Source of the DNA: Gammaproteobacteria bacterium
GTDB lineage: Bacteria; Pseudomonadota; Gammaproteobacteria; Poriferisulfidales; Poriferisulfidaceae
Assembly: GCA_007571105.1 (NCBI GenBank)
Contig: RKRZ01000057.1
Span: 1-5,703 of the forward strand
Length of the DNA stretch: 5,703 nucleotides
Direction: 5' to 3'
Made by a program: the position numbers and the translations under genes. The notes beneath the pieces are model-generated. The model did no database searches, was not told where the DNA came from, and saw nothing but the letters and a program-made list of their open reading frames with translations. Each line of letters opens with the position of its first letter. Within the stretch, counting starts at the first letter, position 1. Shown one piece after another: positions 1 through 5,040 of the stretch.

Positions 1-92
1 TTACTTTATGGGTCCGAGGCCTAATTCACCATTGCACTCAAACCTAAATAAACCTGCTGTGCTAAAAACTGCTGCACGGTAGAATCGTCAAC

Positions 93-287
93 ATGAGCAC
101 TTTATACAACTTCCGCCGGTACGCCGTAGTCACTATCCTGAGCACTGCGCTGGCATGTATTCCGAGCGCGGTTGTTGCCCAGGGCGAGAGAGGCGGTTTC
201 TACGCTGGCCTTCAGGCCGGCGTCGCGTTTCCTACCAGCAGTGGATTTTTCCCGCCGTTATGTAAGTTATCCGACGCGTTGCGATAG
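93..287 (+). pseudogene. truncated outer-membrane beta-barrel protein (N-terminus only)
   Basis: This 64-residue ORF starts at ATG 93 with a weak GGTAGA ribosome site 9 nt upstream. Residues 1-29 form a convincing Sec signal peptide: basic n-region (RR at 8-9), hydrophobic core VVTILSTALACI, and a cleavage-type end SAVVAQ. The mature part begins GERGGFYAGLQAGVAF, typical of the first transmembrane strand of OmpA/opacity-type outer-membrane barrels, where an aromatic residue followed by alternating small and hydrophobic residues is common. Such barrels usually run to about 180-220 residues, but here the frame ends after about 20 barrel residues with an unrelated tail, CKLSDALR. I found no continuation of barrel-like sequence in the other plus frames downstream. 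It is most likely the 5' remnant of a gene cut by deletion or recombination near position 260. A short exported peptide is possible but less likely. Confidence 0.45.
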
Positions 288-321
288 GCTGTTGTATTCG
301 CCATCAGCAAGTTATCCCGCG
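264..321. repeat. short direct repeat AAGTTATCC at the junction of two broken genes
   Basis: AAGTTATCC occurs at 264-272 and again at 309-317, each followed within two bases by CGCG. The first copy lies where the outer-membrane-protein ORF loses its family resemblance. The second contains the stop codon (312-314, minus strand) of the frameshifted secreted-protein gene. Short repeats at a gene break fit a deletion or recombination scar. Nine bases could also repeat by chance, so confidence is low. Confidence 0.25.
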
Positions 322-849
322 GAGGATCCGGGTTGCCTTGACCACAGGCCAAGGGTGACAAACAACGAGTTTGACACCCCGACGATCTTAATCCACTTCA
401 CATAGATCTTCTGGCTGAAGCTATGCAGCGCAGGCTTGCCCGGTTCCGGAGCCGCCGCATCATCCGAGCCGATCGACATCTTGTACAAGCCGCTTGACCG
501 GCAAGTGGACACATCCGCCGGATGTTCCGCAGCTACGCAGCCGAACAATCCAATCGCCTTGCCCGCTGATGGAAGGAAAGGTGCTATACACCCAGTTGCG
601 GGAAGTGCCTGTCACGGTAAGACCCGTCCAGGTGTCCGGTTGGGGGTCGTCCTCCATCCAGGCCCTGAAGGAGTAGGAGAAGTTGGTCGTGCCGCCGTTT
701 TGCTGGAAGGCGACATCGAGGGAGTTCGCGCTTGGGTCGTATTCAATGGTCTTGAAATTGCGTGGTGGCTCGGGAGGTTGTTGCGCCAGCGCGCCGGACG
801 AGAAGCCTGCCAGAACCGTGAGGGCCAATATTTGTAAAAACCAAGCACG
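312..849 (-). pseudogene. frameshifted secreted beta-sandwich (FN3-like) protein
   Basis: Read on the minus strand from about 849, the frame gives a signal-peptide-like stretch (WFLQILALTVLAGFSSGALA, then QQ). A proline-rich linker follows (PPEPPRN), then about 90 residues rich in beta-strand patterns, with KTIEYD, SLDVAFQQ, FSYSFRAWM, TWTGLTV and DWIVRLRSCG in order. The layout resembles a fibronectin-III-like domain, though I do not recognise a family. This frame stops at 460. Sensible sequence (KMSIGSDDAAAPEPGKPALH, then KIYVKWIKIVGV) continues in a second minus frame to a stop at 312. A one-base shift near 486-495, around CGGCTTGTACAA, would join them into a protein of about 170 residues. 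The 5' end is also poor: an in-frame TGA at 850-852 precedes the signal peptide, and only TTG (828) or ATA (831) could start it. I read this as a pseudogene; a sequencing error at the shift is the main alternative. Confidence 0.45.
336..354. other. perfectly nested hairpin in the 3' part of the broken gene
   Basis: CCTTGACC, ACA, GGCCAAGG forms an 8-bp stem with a 3-base loop. It has one A-C mismatch as plus-strand RNA and only a G-U wobble as minus-strand RNA. No T-tract follows on either strand, so it is not a standard intrinsic terminator. It could be chance within coding-like sequence or a remnant of a former 3' end. Confidence 0.25.
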
Positions 850-877
850 TCAGCTTGCTGGGCGTCTAACCCAGGGG

Positions 878-1043
878 GCGGGGCAAACCCACGACGTTGC
901 CGAGGAATTTCCGCGACGGGTCGTTACAGATTCATTTGCCCCGCAAGGACTGCGGCGCATTTTGCCCTGCCGGGCGCTCGTTTCTGTCATTTTGGAAAGT
1001 GAATTAGGACAGGAGGAAGAAGATGTGTAAAGGGGGGGCAAAT
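878..1043. other. non-coding leader-like region with competing inverted repeats
   Basis: No convincing gene covers 850-1022. The stretch carries three related segments. GCGGGGCAAA at 878-887 is the exact reverse complement of TTTGCCCCGC at 935-944 (10 bp, 47-nt gap). GGGGCAAAT at 1035-1043 is the exact reverse complement of ATTTGCCCC at 934-942 (9 bp). The central segment can therefore pair with one partner or the other but not both, the architecture of attenuators and riboswitch leaders. A fourth related segment, TTTTGCCCTG, lies at 960-969. As minus-strand RNA this would be the leader of the secreted-protein gene. As plus-strand RNA the last segment falls in the early codons of the small ORF at 1023. 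I do not recognise it as any known riboswitch class. Confidence 0.35.
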
Positions 1044-1127
1044 AGCAAACATCGAGCCGGACTTCCCTATAAAAGTTCGCGGCGAATTTCACAAGATTTT
1101 GCTACACAATTCCTATACTACGGTTGA
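1011..1127 (+). CDS. possible 34-residue small protein with a perfect Shine-Dalgarno
   Basis: AGGAGG at 1011-1016 is followed after 6 nt by ATG at 1023, the best ribosome site in the left third of the window. The frame runs 34 codons to TGA at 1125-1127 (the feature start includes the Shine-Dalgarno). The product is basic, with KHR at 9-11, KSSRR at 17-21 and an aromatic end FLYYG. It has no membrane segment or recognisable motif. The codons are not clearly biased, the GGG GGG GCA run comes from one inverted-repeat segment, and I see no clear promoter. It could be a genuine short peptide or a chance ribosome-site match in non-coding DNA. Confidence 0.25.
   Translation, partial: RRKKMCKGGANSKHRAGLPYKSSRRISQDFATQFLYYG
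1066..1094 (-). promoter_or_regulatory. candidate sigma70 promoter for the secreted-protein gene
   Basis: On the minus strand, TTGTGA (1094-1089) lies 17 nt before TATAGG (1071-1066), each matching 4 of 6 consensus bases. The predicted start is near 1059. That would give a transcript leader of roughly 210 nt before the broken secreted-protein gene, containing all the competing inverted repeats at 878-1043. Confidence 0.3.
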
Positions 1128-1167
1128 TCTTGTCGCGATTCTATTTACCACCCTGCGTTATACGGGA

Positions 1168-1680
1168 TTAGAGCGCCGCAATGGCAGTCCTGTGATATGT
1201 CGCGGAGTTGGAGTTGAAGCAGCAGAAAAGAACTTCACGAACGGTATTCTGCTGTGCGAGGCACGAAGCAACGGTTTCAACAGCTATGCGCGCGGCACGG
1301 TCTGCTGGAAATCCGTATACGCCGGTGGAGATGGCAGGAAATGCCAGGGTTTGCAGATTGTGCTCTGTGGCAAGATGGATGCTGTTGCGGTAGCAGGAAG
1401 CAAGCAAGCCGTCCTCATTTTTGTCGCCGCCGTGCCAGACTGGACCGACTGTATGAATAATCCACCGGGCAGGCAGTGCGTAGCCATGGGTCATGACGGC
1501 TTCTCCGGTTTCACATCCCCCAAGCGTGCGGCATTCCTCTAATAGTTCCGGTCCTGCCGCCTTGTGGATGGCTCCATCAACCCCTCCGCCGCCCAACAGA
1601 GAGTTGTTGGCCGCATTGACGATTGCATCAACGGCAAGCGTCGTAATGTCGCCTTCGAAAACATTCAACTGTTCTTTCAT
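1168..1680 (-). CDS. ymdB: macrodomain ADP-ribose hydrolase (MacroD/YmdB type)
   Basis: A 170-residue single macrodomain, close to the roughly 177 residues of E. coli YmdB. Family members hydrolyse O-acetyl-ADP-ribose and related ADP-ribose esters in the cytoplasm. YmdB is also reported to modulate RNase III. Visible signatures in order: GDIT at 10-13 (D11 contacts adenine), IVNAANNSLLGGGGVDGAIH at 20-39 (N25, and catalytic-type D35), HTVGPVW at 76-82, and the phosphate loop PAISTGVYGFP at 115-125. The start at 1680 matches the family exactly (MK, four residues, then the GDIT-leading strand). Its only Shine-Dalgarno-like bases, GGAAAG, touch the ATG directly, too close for normal initiation. 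A 13-codon ORF upstream ends in an ATGA overlap with this start, so coupled translation is likely. It is the last gene of the minus operon after thpR. No terminator is evident downstream. The family call is very secure; the natural substrate is not. Confidence 0.95.
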   Translation of the reverse strand: MKEQLNVFEGDITTLAVDAIVNAANNSLLGGGGVDGAIHKAAGPELLEECRTLGGCETGEAVMTHGYALPARWIIHTVGPVWHGGDKNEDGLLASCYRNSIHLATEHNLQTLAFPAISTGVYGFPADRAARIAVETVASCLAQQNTVREVLFCCFNSNSATYHRTAIAAL

Positions 1681-1718
1681 CTTTCCGACAGTGTTTCGAC
1701 ATCATGCAGATTATCCAT
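1677..1718 (-). CDS. 13-codon coupling ORF between thpR and the macrodomain gene
   Basis: Nine bases after the thpR stop (1728), AGAAGGG and a 4-nt spacer precede ATG at 1718. The frame encodes MDNLHDVETLSER and stops at TGA 1679-1677, which overlaps the macrodomain ATG as ATGA. The macrodomain start has no properly spaced ribosome site of its own, so ribosomes ending this short ORF may re-initiate there. The peptide itself shows no motif. It could be a leader for coupling, a very small protein, or a chance frame; the combination of Shine-Dalgarno, spacing and overlap favours a role. Confidence 0.4.
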   Translation of the reverse strand: MDNLHDVETLSER

Positions 1719-1727
1719 ATCACCCTT

Positions 1728-2264
1728 CTATGACAATTGTTCATACCGCGAGCCACCCGGCGACAGATGTGAGCGCACCAGAACACAGCATTTCGCCTGC
1801 CAGTGGAATCCGTCACTCAGGCTTTCTGGAAAGTGCCTGATTTTCGCGGCCTTCCGAAACAGGGTGACATGGGGGCGGAAGTTTTCCTGCCGTATCTTCA
1901 GTCCCATCCGGCCGACTTCTCGACTCAGGTGCTGGTGCAAGCTTTTCAATTCCTCGGGCACTTCAGAGGGACCAAGCCACAAAGTGCGTTTGCCGCCTTT
2001 CCCGAAACTCCCGAACCTGTCCAGACAGATCTCAAAGTCAAGTTGCCCCGCGTGTCGTGCAAGTTCCTGAAGCCGGAATGCGTATTCAGGGCCCACCTTG
2101 CCCAAAAACAGCAAGGTCAAATGCAGGTTTTCTGCGTGGATGGGACGACCTTCAAGCGGCGCAATCCGCTGCTGAATCTGAATCAGATGATTGCGTACGC
2201 CTTCGTTAGGGAACAGCGCAAAAAACAGGCGCCATGCAGCCGGAGAAGTCTTCGAAATCGTCAG
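1728..2264 (-). CDS. thpR: RNA 2',3'-cyclic phosphodiesterase ThpR (LigT-like 2H phosphoesterase)
   Basis: A 2H-superfamily phosphoesterase of about 178 residues; E. coli ThpR is about 176. It opens 2',3'-cyclic phosphates on RNA ends to 2'-phosphates; E. coli ThpR also ligates tRNA half-molecules in vitro. Numbered from a start at 2264, both catalytic HxTx motifs are present: HLTL at 48-51 (in NLHLTLLFLGK) and HVTL at 132-135 (in RPHVTLFRKA). The N-terminal strand RLFFALFP and the C-terminal GFHWQAKCCVLVRSHLSPGGSRYEQL align with E. coli ThpR. The frame has no ATG and no GTG or TTG that leaves the N-terminal RLFFAL strand intact. It opens after a stop at 2304-2306. The likeliest start is CTG at 2264, with AAGG four bases before it and a CTGA overlap with the upstream gene's stop; ATT at 2258 is second. 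Second gene of the minus operon. Function is secure, start is not. Confidence 0.92.
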   Translation of the reverse strand: MTISKTSPAAWRLFFALFPNEGVRNHLIQIQQRIAPLEGRPIHAENLHLTLLFLGKVGPEYAFRLQELARHAGQLDFEICLDRFGSFGKGGKRTLWLGPSEVPEELKSLHQHLSREVGRMGLKIRQENFRPHVTLFRKAAKIRHFPESLSDGFHWQAKCCVLVRSHLSPGGSRYEQLS

Positions 2265-2485
2265 TGCGCCTTGTGAAATTTCCCAAAGGAGTCGCTGTCG
2301 GCTTCAAGCCGGTGCGGCCAGAATGTTTTCTCCGGATCTTCGGCGCACAACTCGGCGCATTTCTTGACGGCTTCGCCATAGGTCATTTCGCCGTCAAGAC
2401 GCCCGGTCTCGAACTTGTATTTGTACTTCCAGGCAATGATGTAACCGCCTTCATCGGCGGACGTAAGCAGAGTTTCGGTACTCAT
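2261..2485 (-). CDS. small uncharacterised protein, first gene of the thpR-macrodomain operon
   Basis: A 74-residue protein I do not recognise. The sequence is soluble and mixed-charge, with no signal peptide or membrane segment. It has an aromatic/lysine stretch (YIIAWKYKYKFETG at 15-28), a likely amphipathic helix (GEAVKKCAELCAEDPEK at 37-53, cysteines 43 and 47), and an ending rich in Trp, His and Phe (FWPH at 55-58, FGKFHKAH at the end). It reads as a small alpha/beta domain with coding-like composition. ATG 2485 is the first in-frame methionine and has no clear Shine-Dalgarno. Its stop (TGA 2263-2261) overlaps the proposed CTG start of thpR, so the two are probably translated together. 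Its place at the head of an operon for two nucleotide-processing enzymes suggests an accessory role, but nothing in the sequence gives a function. Confidence 0.7.
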   Translation of the reverse strand: MSTETLLTSADEGGYIIAWKYKYKFETGRLDGEMTYGEAVKKCAELCAEDPEKTFWPHRLEADSDSFGKFHKAH

Positions 2486-2528
2486 GTGCGGGGCACTAAA
2501 TTTTCAAGGGGGTAGCTGATAGCGGCAA

Positions 2529-2559
2529 TAATATACCGCATGACTTATGAAAATGAAAA
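2529..2559. promoter_or_regulatory. divergent promoter region between the two operons
   Basis: The 54-nt gap 2486-2539 must serve both directions. On the minus strand TTTTCA (2559-2554) and TATATT (2535-2530), with an 18-nt spacer, make a plausible sigma70 promoter starting near 2523. On the plus strand TAATAT at 2529-2534 is a good -10 box, but no well-placed -35 is visible. Its predicted start falls on the first bases of pdxH. The two -10 boxes overlap almost completely, so only one polymerase could open this DNA at a time. Confidence 0.4.
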
Positions 2560-3160
2560 GGGCAATCTGACGCGCGAACTGGCGGGAGACGATCCCTTTG
2601 CCTTGTTCACCGATTGGTTCAAACAGGCGGATGATGGCCGTGCGCTGCCCAATGCCATGAATCTGGCGACCGTGGATGCGCAGGGTCATCCGCGGGCGCG
2701 GATGGTCTTGTTCAAGGGACTCATAGAGCGGCAATTCGTGTTTTACACGAACTACACAAGCTCCAAGGCGCAGGAGTTGGATGCAGGGGGAATGGCGGCT
2801 CTGACATTCTGGTGGAATCCCCCCGGTCGGCAGGTTCGGGTGGAGGGCGCCGTTCGTCGGATAAGTGCGCCGCAAAGCGCCGCGTATTTCTCAACTCGCC
2901 CGCGAAGCAGTCGTCTCGGGGCTTATGCCTCGCATCAAAGTCAGATAGTCGTGAATCGTGCCCAGCTGGAGCGACAGTACGAGGAGGCGGAGCGACAGTT
3001 CGAAGGGCAAGATGTGCCGCGCCCGGATTTCTGGGGCGGCTATGCGCTTGTGCCCCACCGAATTGAGTTCTGGCAGAACTGCCCGTGCCGCCTGCACGAT
3101 CGCATCTGCTTCACTCGAGAGGAAGACGGGCCTTGGCGGATCGATCGCTTGTCGCCCTGA
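2540..3160 (+). CDS. pdxH: pyridoxamine/pyridoxine 5'-phosphate oxidase
   Basis: A 206-residue FMN flavoprotein that oxidises pyridoxine or pyridoxamine 5'-phosphate to pyridoxal 5'-phosphate with O2, the last step of de novo vitamin B6 synthesis and of salvage; cytoplasmic homodimer. It aligns with E. coli PdxH (218 residues) throughout. Visible features are RARMVLFK (52-59) and FYTNYTSSKA (68-77) for FMN, FSTRPRSSRLGAYAS (117-131), FWGGYALVPHRIEFWQ (164-179), the substrate-binding RLHDR (184-188) and the C-terminal WRIDRLSP. The start ATG 2540 lacks about a dozen N-terminal residues of the E. coli protein, which are not catalytic. Upstream, the frame reaches a stop at 2513-2515. No Shine-Dalgarno precedes the ATG, while a -10-like TAATAT ends six bases before it, so a leaderless mRNA is possible. 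First gene of the plus operon. The usual WQG after the IEF motif is WQN here. Confidence 0.96.
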   Translation: MTYENEKGNLTRELAGDDPFALFTDWFKQADDGRALPNAMNLATVDAQGHPRARMVLFKGLIERQFVFYTNYTSSKAQELDAGGMAALTFWWNPPGRQVRVEGAVRRISAPQSAAYFSTRPRSSRLGAYASHQSQIVVNRAQLERQYEEAERQFEGQDVPRPDFWGGYALVPHRIEFWQNCPCRLHDRICFTREEDGPWRIDRLSP

Positions 3161-3166
3161 ACGTCG

Positions 3167-3922
3167 GTGTCCCAGGCAGAACTCTATCAACAATTGGATC
3201 AATGGTATGCCACCAGTGCAGGCCATGCTTCTCAAGCATTGATTCAGCACCACCTGAAGCAGTTGCAAGTCGAGGTATGGGGTCAGGATGCCGTGTATTG
3301 CGGTCCTCCGGGACTGTTGGATGCGGAAATGCTGGAGGCTTCAGATGTGCGGCGACATTTTCTGATGTCGCCGGATATGCGTCACGGCCAGTTTCATGGG
3401 TCTCCGGATGCACTGCCGGTTGCGCCCAACTCGCTCGATCTTCTGGTACTGGCTCATGCGCTTGAATTAAGCGATCATCCGCATCAGGTGTTGCGTGAGG
3501 CGGAGCGGGTGCTGGTCGGCAATGGTCGTTTGGTGCTGGTGAGTTTCAATCCGTGGAGCTGTTATGGCATGCGCCGCCTGTTCATTCCCCGACAGTTTCC
3601 GTGGAATCGCCATTTCTACGGGCTTCCCAGAGTGCGGGATTGGCTGTCTGTGCTGAACCTTGAAATCGAGACGTACGCCTTTGCCGCTTTTCGCCCTCCG
3701 GTCCAGAATGAATTCGTACAGCGAAGTTTGCGCAGGATGGAAGGACAGTCCAGTTGGAAGTGGAATCATTTTGGCGGCATCTGTTGTGTGCGTGCGCGCA
3801 AGATGCGTGCCCCGATCACGCCGGTGCGCGAGCGCTGGTCTATTGCGCCGGCCATACTGCCGGACGGGCTGGCTGGCGCGGAGCCGACGACGCGGGCATA
3901 TAATGAGACGAATGCACCATGA
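3167..3922 (+). CDS. yafS: YafS-like SAM-dependent methyltransferase
   Basis: A 251-residue protein of the YafS/methyltransferase-11 type, encoded beside rnhA and dnaQ as in E. coli. The best-conserved part is DALPVAPNSLDLLVLAHALE (81-100), followed by DHPHQVLREAERVLVGNGRL (103-122) and SFNPWSCYGMRRLF (126-139): an acidic strand, motif IV and the post-motif helix of class I methyltransferases. YGLPRVRDWLSVLNLEIE also matches YafS. The glycine-rich motif I (GxGxG) expected near residues 43-50 is degenerate (VYCGPPGL), as in E. coli YafS, so SAM binding may be altered. Its substrate is unknown. The start GTG 3167 follows the pdxH stop by six bases in the same frame, with no clear ribosome site. 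Its stop overlaps the rnhA start as ATGA. The C-terminal 40 residues (after about 210) look disordered and variable. Confidence 0.85.
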   Translation: MSQAELYQQLDQWYATSAGHASQALIQHHLKQLQVEVWGQDAVYCGPPGLLDAEMLEASDVRRHFLMSPDMRHGQFHGSPDALPVAPNSLDLLVLAHALELSDHPHQVLREAERVLVGNGRLVLVSFNPWSCYGMRRLFIPRQFPWNRHFYGLPRVRDWLSVLNLEIETYAFAAFRPPVQNEFVQRSLRRMEGQSSWKWNHFGGICCVRARKMRAPITPVRERWSIAPAILPDGLAGAEPTTRAYNETNAP

Positions 3923-4359
3923 AGCGGGTGACTCTCTATACGGACGGCGCATGCCGAGGCAACCCGGGTCCTGGCGGCTGGGGAGCCGTGATGATCGAAG
4001 AAGGGCAGCAGCGTGAGTTGATGGGGGCGCATCCCGAGACGACCAACAATCGGATGGAAATGATGGCGGCCATTGAAGCCTTGAACGTTTTGGAGGAGCC
4101 GTACCAAGTCGAATTGGTGACGGATTCGCGCTACTTGATGGATGGACTGACTTCCTGGATGCCCGCCTGGAAGAAAAAAAACTGGAAGAATTCACATGGC
4201 AAGCCGGTCAAGAATCAGGACCTGTGGCAGCAACTCGATGCGCTGGTGTCAAAACATCAGGTACAGTGGAAATGGGTGCGAGGACACACGGGAGACGTCG
4301 GCAACGAGCGTGCAGACGCGCTGGCCAATGAAGCAATCGACCGATTGACGAAATCATGA
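3919..4359 (+). CDS. rnhA: ribonuclease HI
   Basis: A 146-residue RNase HI (E. coli 155). It cleaves the RNA strand of RNA-DNA hybrids with Mg2+, removing R-loops and helping to remove Okazaki primers. All catalytic residues are present: D9 in YTDGACRGNPGPGG, E47 in NNRMEMMAAIEAL, D69 in LVTDSRYLMDG, D133 in NERADALAN, plus the product-release histidine H123 in WVRGHTGD. The basic-protrusion segment WKKKNWKNSHGKPVKNQDLW (84-103) of the bacterial subfamily is intact. ATG 3919 overlaps the methyltransferase stop (ATGA), and the rnhA stop overlaps the dnaQ ATG in the same way, so initiation is probably coupled at both ends. In E. coli rnhA and dnaQ are divergent with overlapping promoters; here they share one direction. 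Complete and ordinary. Confidence 0.98.
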   Translation: MKRVTLYTDGACRGNPGPGGWGAVMIEEGQQRELMGAHPETTNNRMEMMAAIEALNVLEEPYQVELVTDSRYLMDGLTSWMPAWKKKNWKNSHGKPVKNQDLWQQLDALVSKHQVQWKWVRGHTGDVGNERADALANEAIDRLTKS

Positions 4360-5033
4360 ATCTGGAACTTCAGCCGCAAGGCCGGCAGGTGACGCTGGAT
4401 CTGGAGACGACCGGCATGAGTGATGAGAACCGGATCATCGAGGTCGGCTGCGTGGAAATGGAGAACCGGCAGTTGACCGGGCGCATCCTGCAGTCCTATG
4501 TGGATCCAGAACGCGACATTGAGCCCAAGGCTCAGGAGGTCCACGGCATTAGCCGAGAGCAGCTGCAGGGGGAGCCCAAATTTGCCGAGATCGCGGAAGA
4601 ACTCCTCGACTTCGTCTGTGGTGCGGAGGTGTTGATCCACAACGCCCAATTTGATCTGGAATTTCTGAATCGGGAATTGCGCAATGCGGGGTACGAAGAC
4701 AGTTTCGAGAGTTACTGTGAAAAAGTGGTGGACACGCTGGAGTTGGCAAAAGAGATGCATCCCGGCGGCAACAGCCTGGATCAGTTATGCGATCTGTACA
4801 AGGTCGATCGGCGGCAGCGCGACAAGCATGGCGCCTTGCTGGATGCGCAACTGCTGGCCCAGATCTATCTACGGATGACCGGCGGGCAGTTGGACATGAC
4901 CTTGAAGACCGAGGTCGCGGTGTCGCACCGGGTTGATCTTGCTGCAGTGGACATTCCGGTGGTGCCGGCAAGCGAGGAGGAATTGCGGGCGCACCAGGAA
5001 TTCGTCGATCAGATTCAGCAGTCCGCAACTTGA
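4356..5033 (+). CDS. dnaQ: DNA polymerase III epsilon subunit (3'-5' proofreading exonuclease)
   Basis: A 225-residue DEDDh exonuclease, the proofreading subunit of the replicase core. ExoI is LDLETTGM (D15, E17), ExoII HNAQFDLEFLN (D100) and ExoIII-epsilon DKHGALLDAQLLAQIYL (H158, D163), so all four metal ligands and the catalytic histidine are present. After the exonuclease domain, LRMTGGQLDMTL (172-183) corresponds to LRMTGGQTSMAF of E. coli, the region of the internal beta-clamp-binding motif, here QLDMTL. The flexible tail ends in an HQEFVDQIQ segment (213-221) matching the alpha-binding C-terminus, slightly shorter than in E. coli (243 residues). The start overlaps the rnhA stop as ATGA. 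It is the last gene of the plus operon. No intrinsic terminator is visible directly after its stop, so transcripts may run on into the small membrane-protein gene. Confidence 0.97.
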   Translation: MNLELQPQGRQVTLDLETTGMSDENRIIEVGCVEMENRQLTGRILQSYVDPERDIEPKAQEVHGISREQLQGEPKFAEIAEELLDFVCGAEVLIHNAQFDLEFLNRELRNAGYEDSFESYCEKVVDTLELAKEMHPGGNSLDQLCDLYKVDRRQRDKHGALLDAQLLAQIYLRMTGGQLDMTLKTEVAVSHRVDLAAVDIPVVPASEEELRAHQEFVDQIQQSAT

Positions 5034-5040
5034 GGCGCCT

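Noticed and set aside
20..104. Minus-strand frame of about 25 codons ending AQQVYLGLSAMVN at a stop at 20-22.
   Set aside because: It looks protein-like but is closed by an in-frame stop at 102-104 and has no ribosome site or suitable start; too short to distinguish from chance.
371..400. TTGACA at about 371-376 as a -35 box.
   Set aside because: No -10 box lies at the right distance and no plus-strand gene follows; it lies inside the broken minus-strand gene.
963..974. GCCC-TGCC-GGGC hairpin as a terminator.
   Set aside because: The stem is only 4 bp and is not followed by a T-tract on either strand.
850..1092. Minus-strand ORF of about 80 codons.
   Set aside because: Its product is low-information, rich in Ser, Arg and Thr, with no motif or ribosome site, and it covers the inverted repeats; judged non-coding.
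1114..1119. TATACT on the plus strand as a -10 box.
   Set aside because: There is no matching -35 at 16-19 nt, and the only gene downstream is on the other strand.
3467..4195. Long minus-strand ORF of 242 codons opposite yafS and rnhA.
   Set aside because: The product is Arg/Ser/Pro-rich, as expected for the antisense of GC-rich coding DNA, and both plus-strand genes are secure.
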